Shown here piece after piece: positions 36,400 to 44,780 of a stretch of 64,000 nucleotides of DNA. Source of the DNA: GCA-2731375 sp002731375 (GTDB taxonomy: Bacteria; Pseudomonadota; Alphaproteobacteria; GCA-2731375); contig JASMDX010000055.1 of the NCBI GenBank assembly GCA_030752605.1, positions 1-64,000 of the forward strand, written 5' to 3'. Position numbers and translations under genes: made by a program. Within the stretch, counting starts at the first letter, position 1; every line of letters begins with the position of its first letter. The notes below the pieces were generated by a model. It was not told the DNA's origin. It searched no databases and saw only the letters and a program-made list of their open reading frames with translations.

Positions 36400-37851
36400 T
36401 TATCCGATGCGCTCGTCACGCAGGGCGCGGCGGCGCACCTTGCCGGCATCATCACGCAACGGTTCGTCAACGAACTCAATGGTCCTGGGTACTTTATAGC
36501 GCACCAATTGCTGATTCAGATGGACCAACAGAGCCTCGGTATCCAAATCCCGATCAGGCGCATCGACAATAGCATGCACCAGATTGCCCATGTCCTCGTC
36601 GGGCAGGCCAATCACGGCGGACGACCGTACGCCGGGATAGAGATCAATCGCCGCCTCCACTTCCGCCGGGTAGATGTTAGCGCCACCCGATAGGATCATA
36701 TCGCTGCGTCGGTCCGTCAGATAGAGATAGCCGTCGGCGTCCAGATAGCCCATGTCGCCCAAGGATTCCCAGCCGTCCTTCGTCGCCTTGGCCTCGTCTC
36801 CGATATAAAAGTAGCTGGAACCCTGGCCTTCATCGGGCAGCAAGAAGACCTCGCCAACTTCACCAGGGGGCAGAATCTTGCCGTCATCGTCGATAATCTT
36901 GATTTGAAATCCTTCCTGGATCCTGCCGACCGAACCACAATGGGACAGCCATTCAGTACCCGACAGCACGGTGAAGCCCGTGGCCTCGGTACCGCCATAC
37001 AGCTCCATCAGCACATCGCCGCCAAACCAATCGATGAAGACGTCCTTCAACCAGGGGGGACAGGGCGCGGCCAAATGCCAGGCCATTTCAAGCGAGCCAA
37101 TGTCATAAGAATCCCGCTGTTCCTCGGGCAGGTTCCACATGCGCTGCATCATCGTCGGCACCAGGTAGAGGACCTGAACCTTGTATTGTTGGATCAATTC
37201 CAACGTTTGCGTAGCATCGAAACGCGCAGTGATAATCAGATGATGCCCTCTCTGCAAGGCGATCATGCCGAAGAGAAACGGCCCGTTGTGATACAGCGGG
37301 CCGGGAGCTAGCATTGTTTTCTCGGGCGCGATACCGATTTTCACCTCCAACGGATCGACGCTGGCGGGGTCTTTCGAGACGATCAACTTCGGCCTGCCGG
37401 TGGAGCCACCGGACGTCATCGCCTTCCAATAGGCGCAAGTCACTTCCGGCAACGGCGCATCGGACAAGTTTGGATCGGGGCTGTAATCCACCGGCAGGCA
37501 GGTGGTGCCAGGATGGGCATCGCTGGGTGCGCCCACCACCAGACTTGGGCCCGCCAATTCGATTATGGCGCTGCGCTCGGTGTCGGGCAGGCGATATGAT
37601 ACCGGCTGCGGTATCGCGCCCAGCTTCCAAACAGCGAACGCGGCTTCGATGAATTCGATGCCGTTGGGCAGCGCGATGGTGACGAAATCATCCGCCTTCA
37701 CACCAAGACCCTGATATGCCCGCGCTAGCCGATTGCTCCGCGCCTCCAGATCAGCCCGGCTCAAGGTGGTGCCTTCATAGGTCAGCATCGGTGCGTCTGG
37801 GTCCCTGTCGGCCCAATAGGCCAGTACGCGGGAAAGGGAAATCTCACTCAT
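36400..37851 (-). CDS. AMP-forming acyl-CoA synthetase
   Basis: A 483-residue adenylate-forming ligase. The P-loop is MTSGGSTGRPKLIVSK near residue 160, then LYGGTEATGFT, the hinge YLTDRRSDMILSGGANIYPA, and a C-terminal DDAGKVRRRAL with the catalytic Lys. The ATG at 37851 follows GGAG; an in-frame start at 37905 is rejected. It is divergent from the cobalamin mutase pair across 124 bp, so it is a good candidate to supply that mutase with its acyl-CoA. The substrate is unknown. Confidence 0.88.
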   Translation of the reverse strand: MSEISLSRVLAYWADRDPDAPMLTYEGTTLSRADLEARSNRLARAYQGLGVKADDFVTIALPNGIEFIEAAFAVWKLGAIPQPVSYRLPDTERSAIIELAGPSLVVGAPSDAHPGTTCLPVDYSPDPNLSDAPLPEVTCAYWKAMTSGGSTGRPKLIVSKDPASVDPLEVKIGIAPEKTMLAPGPLYHNGPFLFGMIALQRGHHLIITARFDATQTLELIQQYKVQVLYLVPTMMQRMWNLPEEQRDSYDIGSLEMAWHLAAPCPPWLKDVFIDWFGGDVLMELYGGTEATGFTVLSGTEWLSHCGSVGRIQEGFQIKIIDDDGKILPPGEVGEVFLLPDEGQGSSYFYIGDEAKATKDGWESLGDMGYLDADGYLYLTDRRSDMILSGGANIYPAEVEAAIDLYPGVRSSAVIGLPDEDMGNLVHAIVDAPDRDLDTEALLVHLNQQLVRYKVPRTIEFVDEPLRDDAGKVRRRALRDERIG

Positions 37852-37895
37852 CAACAGTCTCCGGACATTCAGGCGCCAAGTATTCCAGGATGCTA

Positions 37896-37924
37896 TTGCT
37901 AGCAAGCGCCCGGTTTATTGTATA
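37896..37924 (+). promoter_or_regulatory. Candidate sigma-70 promoter of the mutase genes
   Basis: TTGCTA (37896-37901), a 17-bp spacer and TGTATA (37919-37924) lie 50 bp before the mutase start codon, in the divergent spacer. The match is moderate. No cobalamin riboswitch is visible in this 124-bp region. Confidence 0.35.
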
Positions 37925-37975
37925 GTGAAGCAAACGACCATCAGCCTCAACGACCATGTATATGGGGTCTCCGCC

Positions 37976-39571
37976 ATGACGAAGAATGCCAAGACGCGTT
38001 CCGGTATACCGCTAAAGGCCTTTTATGAAGCGGAAGGCAGTGATAATGGCGACCTGGGCGCGCCCGGTACCTATCCCTACACGCGGGGACGCTATGCCCG
38101 CACGCGGTCGGGCGGTAGTTGGATCCAACGTGAGCTGTCCGGCGAAGGCAGCCCGACGGAATCCAACGAGCTGATGCGCTATCTGCTGGAGATCGGCCAA
38201 ACTGGCGTCGATATTATCGGCGATGCCCCGACCATGAGCATGATGGACCCGGATCATCCGCTCTCGGTACCAACGGCGGGCACCCAGGGGGTTTCGGCCT
38301 GTTGCAAACAGGACTATCTGGAATTGCTGGACGGCATCCCCATTACGGAGACATCGGTCTCCTCCTCCATTCCGGCGGTTTTTACCATCGCCGGCCTGGT
38401 GCATGCGGCGAAACATACGAATTCCGCGCCCGAAAAACTGCGCGGCTCCACCATCCAGGTGCCGCTGTATCAGGAAGATTGTAGCTACCGCATCCACCTG
38501 CCGGTGAACTTCCGCAGCCGCCTCTCGGCCGATTGCGTCGAATATTGCGCCGATAAACTGCCGCGCTTTCATGTCTTCCTCGAAGACACCTATTATTTCA
38601 GTGAATCCGGCCTCAACGGGGTCGAGGAAATGGCCCTGGGCTTTGTTGAAATCCGACACCTGATGCGCTTGTTGATCAGCCGAGGCGTTGATGTGGATAC
38701 CTTTGCCCCGCGCATCGCCATTCTGCTCAACTGTTCCATGGATTTCTTCGAGGAAATCGCTAAGATCCGCGCCACCCGACGACTGTTCGCCCGCATGATG
38801 CGCGATGAATTCGGCGCCAAGGACGAGCGCTCGCAATCCGTAGTAATCACTTCGCATACCTCCGGCCTGGCCATGACGGCGCAGCAGCCGGTCAACAATA
38901 TCGTGCGTGGCTCGTTGCAATCCCTGTCCCTGGTTTTGGCCGGGGTGCAGGCCATCGAAATTTCCGCCTTTGATGAAGCGCTACGCACACCAAGCCGGGA
39001 ATCCCACCTGGTCAGCCTGCGCACCCAGCAGATCATCGACTTGGAAAGCGGCGTCACCAAGGTCGCCGACCCTCTTGGCGGCTCCTATTACGTCGAGGCT
39101 TTGACCGACGACATCGAAAAACGCATCTGGGACATGGTCCAGGATATTGAGAGAAAGGGCGATATCGAGGATCTGGTCGATCAGGGCTATTTCAAGGAGA
39201 TCTTCCACGGCGTCATGGAGCGGCAGAGCCAGAACGTGGCATCAGGTGAAGAACAGGTGGTGGGCGTCAACGTGCACCAGATGCCGGCGGAGGAAGACAC
39301 TATGTTGCGGGATCTGACCGACAGCAAGTTCCCGCCCTGCAAAGACCACATCGAGCGCATCAAGGCCTATAAGGAAAGTCGGGACCAAGGCCACTTGCAA
39401 GCCGGTCTCAAGCCCATTCTCGAAGCTTCCAAAACTGGGTCAGGCAACCTTCTGGCCCTGACCGTGGATGCTTTCGAGGCGGGTGCGACCGCCGGCGAGG
39501 TATCCGGCACCTTCCGCCAAGGCTGCGGCGGCGTCTATGATCCTTTCGGGCAAATAGAAGCGATAATCTGA
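37976..39571 (+). CDS. Adenosylcobalamin-dependent acyl-CoA mutase, large (catalytic) subunit, unknown specificity
   Basis: A 531-residue TIM-barrel subunit of the methylmalonyl-CoA mutase superfamily without its own B12 domain. Conserved: TYPYTRGRYA, IPAVFTIAGLVHAA, the VDTFAPRIAILL and FFEEIAKIRATRRLFARMM helices, TSHTSGLAMTAQQPVNN, and VADPLGGSYYVEALT. Divergent: the MCM active-site segments TMY, VRNTY and YHMQEAG read here ARTR, CSYRI and YYFSESG, so the Tyr, Arg and His that hold a methylmalonyl/succinyl carboxylate are gone. The sequence also does not look like isobutyryl-, ethylmalonyl- or 2-hydroxyisobutyryl-CoA mutase. The ATG at 37976 follows GGGG. The small subunit starts 8 bp downstream. 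No MeaB-type chaperone gene is adjacent. Confidence 0.82.
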   Translation: MTKNAKTRSGIPLKAFYEAEGSDNGDLGAPGTYPYTRGRYARTRSGGSWIQRELSGEGSPTESNELMRYLLEIGQTGVDIIGDAPTMSMMDPDHPLSVPTAGTQGVSACCKQDYLELLDGIPITETSVSSSIPAVFTIAGLVHAAKHTNSAPEKLRGSTIQVPLYQEDCSYRIHLPVNFRSRLSADCVEYCADKLPRFHVFLEDTYYFSESGLNGVEEMALGFVEIRHLMRLLISRGVDVDTFAPRIAILLNCSMDFFEEIAKIRATRRLFARMMRDEFGAKDERSQSVVITSHTSGLAMTAQQPVNNIVRGSLQSLSLVLAGVQAIEISAFDEALRTPSRESHLVSLRTQQIIDLESGVTKVADPLGGSYYVEALTDDIEKRIWDMVQDIERKGDIEDLVDQGYFKEIFHGVMERQSQNVASGEEQVVGVNVHQMPAEEDTMLRDLTDSKFPPCKDHIERIKAYKESRDQGHLQAGLKPILEASKTGSGNLLALTVDAFEAGATAGEVSGTFRQGCGGVYDPFGQIEAII

Positions 39572-39579
39572 GGCGTACG

Positions 39580-40008
39580 ATGGCACAGGCAAAAATCATC
39601 ATCGGCGTTATGGGTGTCGATCAACATGAAAACGGCGCTGTCGCGGTCATGCGCTTTCTGAAAGAGGCGCAAATGGATGTCTCCTATGCCGGTCTGTTCA
39701 ATACCTCCGAGACGCTGCTCGAAAAAGCCATGGCCGAGGACGTGGATGTCATCGGCATCTCGTGTCATTCTTGGGAGTATATTCACTATCTGCCGGATCT
39801 AATGGAACGGCTAAAAGCCGCAGACCGGGAAGTGCCCGTGGTCGTCGGCGGCTCGGTCCTGACCGCAAGGGACCATCACGAGTTGACGAAACTGGGCGTC
39901 GCCGGCGTGTTCCCGGCGGGCTCCCAACCCGACGACATGATCAACGCGATCCGTGACCTCGCCGCCGGGCGGGTGCGCGAACGGACCGAGGCGGCATTGG
40001 CCAACTAA
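39580..40008 (+). CDS. Cobalamin-binding small subunit of the acyl-CoA mutase
   Basis: A 142-residue B12-binding domain protein. The DxHxxG motif is DQHENG at residues 14-19, with His16 as the lower axial cobalt ligand. ISCHSWEYIHYLPDLM and VPVVVGGSVLTARD supply the Ser and Gly-Gly contacts to the dimethylbenzimidazole tail. It corresponds to the C-terminal domain of methylmalonyl-CoA mutase and to the small subunits of isobutyryl- and 2-hydroxyisobutyryl-CoA mutases. It immediately follows the catalytic subunit and converges on the unrecognised Cys-rich gene, with only 2 bases between the stop codons. Confidence 0.92.
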   Translation: MAQAKIIIGVMGVDQHENGAVAVMRFLKEAQMDVSYAGLFNTSETLLEKAMAEDVDVIGISCHSWEYIHYLPDLMERLKAADREVPVVVGGSVLTARDHHELTKLGVAGVFPAGSQPDDMINAIRDLAAGRVRERTEAALAN

Positions 40009-40010
40009 GT

Positions 40011-40769
40011 CTAATATTTGCCTTCGCCCGGCGCCGGTTTCGTCCGGCCCACCCGTGTGTAGTATTCCGTCGGAATATCTTCGGCGCGTTTGTAGAATTT
40101 CCAGGTGCAGGGTTTTTGCGGATCGGCCTCATAGTCAGTGACCCACAAAGGATGCTCACCCCATTCCATGGGCAGCACTTCGTTCATCACGCAATGCACA
40201 CAATAGTATGGCACCCCGGCTTGTCCCCACGACCAGACACGGGCCTCTTTCGTGGCCCCGAAATTGTACGGCGAGCCCTGGCGCGACGGCGTACCGTCAA
40301 CCGGATCGCCCCGCCGCATGCGCCCGCCCGAACCGCAAGGGTCCATGCGAATGGCGTAATGGTCACCTTCATCGGCGATATCCAGAGTGCCATCCTGATC
40401 AGGACCGCAATGATGGGCCCGCATCATCTCGGCCGTCAGATAGACGCGGTCCTCCACCCGCATCTTCAGGAAACCAAGCCAGGAGCGTTTCATCATCCAA
40501 CCTCCCTGGGTCAGACGCAGCATCTGGTGCATTTCCTCCTCGCCATGACGTTCCGCGATCTGGGTGAACAGATCCCACAGCCAATCGCAAAAAGTATCGT
40601 GCAACGCCTTGCTTTCAGGAATGGTATAATTGCTCAAAGCCTTGGCATCCTCAGCCCGGCCTTCGTCAATAGCTTCGGTAATGGCGCCCTGGGTCGGTTT
40701 GCCCAGTTCGTCCCAATCATCCTGGCGCACCTTACGGCCGGCCATGGCCATCTCACTCAATTTCAACAT
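40011..40769 (-). CDS. Unrecognised Cys/His-rich protein
   Basis: A 252-residue soluble protein that I do not recognise as a named family. The N-terminal half is helical and charged (HDTFCDWLWDLFTQIAER, EEEMHQMLRLTQGGWMMKR). The C-terminal half has candidate metal or catalytic residues: MRAHHCGPDQDG, RMDPCGSGGRMRRGDP, PYYCVHCVMNEVLPMEWGEH and PCTWKFYKRAEDIPTEYY. The CxxC with nearby His and the DPCGSGGRM loop suggest a structural zinc or a thiol enzyme. The ATG at 40769 is fixed by a strong AGGAGG 6-7 bases upstream. It converges on the mutase small subunit and is divergent from the aminotransferase gene. Confidence 0.8.
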   Translation of the reverse strand: MLKLSEMAMAGRKVRQDDWDELGKPTQGAITEAIDEGRAEDAKALSNYTIPESKALHDTFCDWLWDLFTQIAERHGEEEMHQMLRLTQGGWMMKRSWLGFLKMRVEDRVYLTAEMMRAHHCGPDQDGTLDIADEGDHYAIRMDPCGSGGRMRRGDPVDGTPSRQGSPYNFGATKEARVWSWGQAGVPYYCVHCVMNEVLPMEWGEHPLWVTDYEADPQKPCTWKFYKRAEDIPTEYYTRVGRTKPAPGEGKY

Positions 40770-40882
40770 CGCGTCCTCCTGTTCCTGATAGGTTAGCGTT
40801 GAAACGTCAGACATGGGTGCAAAAACTGACAATGCCCCTATGATGCCGTCCGACCATTCATTGAAATCAAGAGGGCTCGCCC

Positions 40883-42061
40883 ATGGCCGGAAACCAACCC
40901 TATCAGGCAGGCCGCCATTTTCTGCAAATCCCCGGCCCCACCAATGTGCCCGACCGCATCCTGCGTGCCATGGACAGCCCGACCATCGATCATCGCGGCC
41001 CGGCCTTCGAAAGCCTGGCGCTGCGGGTGCTGGATGGTGTCAGAGGCATCTTTCAGACCAAAGACCCGGTGGTGATCTATCCCGCCTCCGGCACCGGCGC
41101 GTGGGAGGCCGCACTGGTCAATACCCTTTCAACCGGCGACCGGGTCCTGATGGCCGAGACCGGACAGTTCGCTACCCTGTGGCGCGCCCTGGCGGATCGC
41201 CTAGGCCTGGATGTGGTGTTCCTGCCCGGCGATTGGCGCCATGGGGTTAAGGCCGACGAGATCGCCGCCGCCCTGGCTGATGACAAGGACCGCATAATCA
41301 AGGCGGTCTGTTGCGTGCATAACGAAACCTCCACCGGCGTCGCCTCGGACATCGCCGCCGTGCGCCGGGCAATGGATGCCGCCGGGCACCCGGCCCTGCT
41401 GATGGTGGATACCATCTCGTCGCTGGCTTCGATCGATTACCGCCATGACGAATGGGGCGTCGATGTCACCATCGGCGGCTCTCAAAAGGGTCTGATGCTG
41501 CCGCCGGGGTTAAGCTTCAACGCAGTCGGCGAAAAAGCGCTGGCGGCGCACGAAACCGGCGGCATGACGCGGTCGTATTGGGACTGGTCCGCCATGCTGG
41601 AGGCCAACAAGGGCGGCGCCTTTCCTTACACGCCGGCGACCAATCTGCTGTACGGCCTGGAAGAAGCCATATCGATCCTGAACGAGGAAGGTTTGCCGCA
41701 AGTCTTCCAACGCCACGCCCGCCTGGCCGAGGCCACCCGCCGGGCCGTCGCCGCCTGGGGCCTGGAGACAGTGGCTCAGATTGAAAGCGAACGCTCCAAC
41801 AGCCTGACCGCCGTTCTATTGCCCGAAGGGTATGATGCGGATGCCTTCCGGGGCGTGGTACTGCAACGCTTCAACATGTCTCTGGGCAACGGCCTGGGCC
41901 GCCTGGCGGGCAAGGCATTCCGTATCGGCCACTTGGGCGATTTCAACGATTTGATGCTGGCCGGCACCCTGTGTGGGGTTGAAATGGGCCTGGCAGCCGC
42001 CTGGATTCCGCACAACAAGGGAGGCGTTCAGACAGCCCTGGATTTCCTCTCCGAAATCTAG
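40883..42061 (+). CDS. Serine/alanine-glyoxylate aminotransferase-family PLP enzyme
   Basis: A 392-residue fold-type I aminotransferase. It begins with FLQIPGPTNVPDRILRAMDS and has SGTGAWEAALVNTLSTGDRV. The PLP aldimine Lys lies in VDVTIGGSQKGLMLPPGLSF near residue 200, with the preceding Asp in MVDTISSLASID. The C-terminal KAFRIGHLGDFND carries the substrate-carboxylate Arg. It matches the SgaA (serine-glyoxylate) group used in the serine cycle, but no other serine-cycle genes are near. Transcription diverges from the Cys-rich gene, and its stop overlaps that of the converging phosphoesterase. Confidence 0.88.
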   Translation: MAGNQPYQAGRHFLQIPGPTNVPDRILRAMDSPTIDHRGPAFESLALRVLDGVRGIFQTKDPVVIYPASGTGAWEAALVNTLSTGDRVLMAETGQFATLWRALADRLGLDVVFLPGDWRHGVKADEIAAALADDKDRIIKAVCCVHNETSTGVASDIAAVRRAMDAAGHPALLMVDTISSLASIDYRHDEWGVDVTIGGSQKGLMLPPGLSFNAVGEKALAAHETGGMTRSYWDWSAMLEANKGGAFPYTPATNLLYGLEEAISILNEEGLPQVFQRHARLAEATRRAVAAWGLETVAQIESERSNSLTAVLLPEGYDADAFRGVVLQRFNMSLGNGLGRLAGKAFRIGHLGDFNDLMLAGTLCGVEMGLAAAWIPHNKGGVQTALDFLSEI

Positions 42062-44067
42062 CGCGTTTCAGGAATCACCAGAGTGGGGCCGACAAGCTGC
42101 TCGGGCGCCATTTTTCCACTGGCCAGATCGATCCAGAGCCCTTGTGCGCGCGATGGCGCGGATGGCGGCATGGCCGGGCCGATGTCAGTTGCAGGCAACA
42201 GCAACGCACCTTCGGGCGTATGCAGCTCGATCACCCGGTCATCTGCGTCTTCAATTACCGTACCAATTTGACATCCAGCCGGCAAAGCGGCGTGCATATG
42301 GCGGACGATGTGTGCTCCTACAGCTGGATTGTAAAGCCGGTCAACCAAGCCGCCGCTGAAATAGTAGCCACGATCAATACCGGTGAAGTTATCGAGAAAG
42401 ACGGCGAGTTCATCGTAGGCCAGGGCACCGGCCACGGCCTCCGCGGTACGGTTGGCATCGTAATGTTCGGCTTCATCCTGTTCCCGCGGCCTGCGGTAAG
42501 CGAACTGCACATGGACCGCCGCCATGACCCCCAGCCCGGCGACACTGTCACGAGCCGCCATCATGGCTGGCAGCGGCGCTTCCCGCCAATGAATGCCAAA
42601 GATCAGCCCGTCGATGGCTTGCCTCGCCCCGTCCAGGGCGAGCAGCGCTTCAACCGTGCCGCGCTCGTCGGCGGCCAGGCCATGACTGGCACTGAAGGTC
42701 TTCGCACCCGCCCGATACGCGTTGAAGAAAACTGGCGTTCTGCCCTTTAGGGCAGCGATGTCACCAAGCAATTCAGGCGCACTGGTGGTTGGCGCGATAA
42801 CTTCCCAGGCGGTCAGGATTTGGCCATAATCGTTTAGGGCCTGCCGCGCTGCACCCTTGGGTAGACCGTAGGTATAAGCGGTGAAGCGGTGGCCAAGCGC
42901 AGCCAGCTCACTCATGCGGTCCCGCGTCTCCGCATCGGCCAGATCGTCGAGCGGCACCCGCAGGTCGCGCACCCCCATCTCCCATAAGGCCAACAGCGGA
43001 TAGTCGTTGCGGATCCGCTTGCGTCTGAAGACATCTAGCCCCCAGGGTGTGGGTATGTTGGCACTGTCGCACCAAGGTTGGCGCAGATCGAGGCCGATAG
43101 CGGCTCGATCCCGTGCTAGACCGTGAACCAGCGGCAGAGGATCAATCTCCCCGGCCCGATCATCCTTATAATCCGAGGTGCGGCCATGGGTGCGGATGAT
43201 GTGATTAAGGTGTCCCTCGTTCTGGACCTGGACAACGGCATAGCCAAGTTTGGCGCCGTCGTGCCGCCCCTGTTTCATTCCCGGTGCGGCGCGAAACAGC
43301 TCATGGTAATCATGACGCAGGAAACAGACCGACGGCAGCACGTAACAACTGGTCGCGACATGGCGGTTGAAGAAAAAGTTATGCACATGTCCGGCGTAAA
43401 AAGCTTCGACCTTGTGGCGCTCCAATACCCCCAGCAGCCATGACCGGCCCGGCTCGTCCGTGGCATCATAGTGGCCTATCTCGTCTGGGCGGGACAGGTA
43501 GGGCGGGTAATGGGAAAACATGAAGACGCGCCGGCCCTGGTTTTCCGCGAGCAGCGCTTCCAGCCACTGGCGCTGTTGCGCTTCGCAATCCAGGCCCGAG
43601 TTGACGATCATGCCGTTTATGATCACGAACAAGCAGTCCCGGTGTTCAAAGGAATGGTACTGGGCCTGAAACTGCCGCTCGTACTCGGCGATCATGTCAT
43701 CGTTGACGGTACGCTGCTGTTGCTGAAGAGGAAGGGGCTCGCCAGCAAAAGCCTTCTCACCGATATCGTGATTGCCGGCCACCAGATAAAGCGGGCATTC
43801 GAGCCCTTCATAGACCGAGTGAAAACGTTCTGCCGAATCCTCGTAGGCCGGCGTGCCCGGTTCGGGATGGGTGATGTCGCCAAGATGAACCACGAAATCG
43901 GGCGCCAGTCGATTAAGCTCACCGACCACATAGGCAGATCGCGCCGCCCCCAGCTTTACCGTGTCCACATCATAGCCACCGATAGCCGAGGCTTCTTCCT
44001 CGGTAACATGGGTATCGGCAATGACGACGAAGGTGAAAAGATGGCCGTCGCCTGCATTGCTGGGCAT
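42058..44067 (-). CDS. Two-domain metallophosphoesterase
   Basis: A 669-residue calcineurin-like phosphoesterase fused to a long second domain. The binuclear metal motifs are VVIADTHVTEE, VVHLGDITHPE, YLVAGNHDIGEK, MFSHYPPYL and FYAGHVHNFFFN, all in the first 250 residues. The following 400 residues have repeated barrel-like units (PLLALWEMGVRDLRVPLDDL, GLIFGIHWREAPLPAMMAAR, VMAAVHVQFAYR), perhaps a TIM-barrel. No signal peptide is seen. The ATG at 44067 replaces a longer, atypical N-terminus. Substrate unknown; a phosphodiester of a small organic compound is possible. Confidence 0.82.
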   Translation of the reverse strand: MPSNAGDGHLFTFVVIADTHVTEEEASAIGGYDVDTVKLGAARSAYVVGELNRLAPDFVVHLGDITHPEPGTPAYEDSAERFHSVYEGLECPLYLVAGNHDIGEKAFAGEPLPLQQQQRTVNDDMIAEYERQFQAQYHSFEHRDCLFVIINGMIVNSGLDCEAQQRQWLEALLAENQGRRVFMFSHYPPYLSRPDEIGHYDATDEPGRSWLLGVLERHKVEAFYAGHVHNFFFNRHVATSCYVLPSVCFLRHDYHELFRAAPGMKQGRHDGAKLGYAVVQVQNEGHLNHIIRTHGRTSDYKDDRAGEIDPLPLVHGLARDRAAIGLDLRQPWCDSANIPTPWGLDVFRRKRIRNDYPLLALWEMGVRDLRVPLDDLADAETRDRMSELAALGHRFTAYTYGLPKGAARQALNDYGQILTAWEVIAPTTSAPELLGDIAALKGRTPVFFNAYRAGAKTFSASHGLAADERGTVEALLALDGARQAIDGLIFGIHWREAPLPAMMAARDSVAGLGVMAAVHVQFAYRRPREQDEAEHYDANRTAEAVAGALAYDELAVFLDNFTGIDRGYYFSGGLVDRLYNPAVGAHIVRHMHAALPAGCQIGTVIEDADDRVIELHTPEGALLLPATDIGPAMPPSAPSRAQGLWIDLASGKMAPEQLVGPTLVIPETR

Positions 44068-44529
44068 TCTCGTTACTCTCTTATATCTACCGTTTCCCAG
44101 GCCTCCCTGAAGGCTATAACGCGCCAAATGCTGGGTCGAGACATATTTGCCTGGGTGAATTATAAACTCTGACTTGAGCTGTCCGGCCCGCGCAAGTGTC
44201 CGCTATGCCCTCAACCATCGTATGGCCTGCAACGGATCCTTCTCATCGATTGCGACAAGGCGCGAATAATCAACAATATCGGCAGCGACAATCGCAGCCA
44301 ATTTTCGTTACTTGCTTTCCACGAAAGAACTCTCCCTCCGACATGGGGGAAGTCTACCCGAAGGTGTTCTCGGAATCTATGTGTGAAAGCCCGACGGCAG
44401 CTGTCTGAAAGTGGCATATCTTGAGCGTCGGAAGGCAAGCAGATCATTTCTGCTCTGCCCCCGATACCGTTCTCTAATTCAGGGCCTTGATGTCAAGCTC
44501 TCCTTTGCGTACCTGCCGGGTCATTGTTC
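44068..44529. other. Gene-free spacer upstream of the parE control region
   Basis: About 460 bp between the phosphoesterase start and the parE promoter. Short ORFs on both strands have no ribosome sites and no recognisable similarity. I see no tRNA, repeat or terminator in it. Confidence 0.4.
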
Positions 44530-44558
44530 TTGACAAAAGAACAAACCGTGAATATATT
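44530..44558 (+). promoter_or_regulatory. Consensus sigma-70 promoter overlapped by a LexA-like box
   Basis: TTGACA (44530-44535), exactly 17 bp, then TATATT (44553-44558): a near-perfect sigma-70 promoter pointing to parE. Inside it, GAAC (44539-44542), 7 bp and GAAT (44550-44553) differ by one base from the alphaproteobacterial SOS box GAAC-N7-GAAC. Placement between -35 and -10 would allow LexA to block polymerase. parE is an SOS gene in some Alphaproteobacteria as I recall. A 7-bp hairpin, TTGTTCT/AGAACAA, also overlaps the -35. Confidence 0.55.
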
Positions 44559-44564
44559 GCGTTT

Positions 44565-44650
44565 ATCAAACCCGGCATACGGTCGGCGTTGCGGCAAGTG
44601 GCCCCGTCCCTGCCCCGGCAGCCAGATCCTATAGCCGGGTTTCGTTTTTC
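44565..44650 (+). ncRNA. Possible short transcript or leader terminator before parE
   Basis: Starting where the strong promoter should initiate, AAACCCGGC (44568-44576) pairs perfectly with GCCGGGTTT (44634-44642), enclosing a GC-rich internal part with CTGC/GCAG. The 3' arm is followed by CG and five T residues (44645-44649). The closed structure of about 80 nt with a T-run could be a small RNA ending with its own terminator, or a conditional attenuator in the 215-nt leader of parE. It does not match SRP RNA, 6S or tmRNA in my reading. Confidence 0.35.
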
Positions 44651-44780
44651 TGGCGGTTGAGAAATTAACCACCCGGCCCGCACATAGTTTGGTAATGCCG
44701 GCGTGACTATATATCCTTTGTATTGATTCGTTCGGTCAGCCGGACGCGCGTATTTTATTTGGGGCGATAGATCGAGTGCC

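Noticed and set aside
37852..37975. Cobalamin riboswitch before the mutase
   Set aside because: The 124-bp spacer is too short and lacks the B12-box sequence.
44211..44447. Minus-strand ORF upstream of parE
   Set aside because: No start signal and a composition unlike a protein; treated as random.
44565..44650. SRP RNA, 6S RNA or tmRNA identity for the parE leader structure
   Set aside because: None of the conserved loops of these RNAs is present on either strand.
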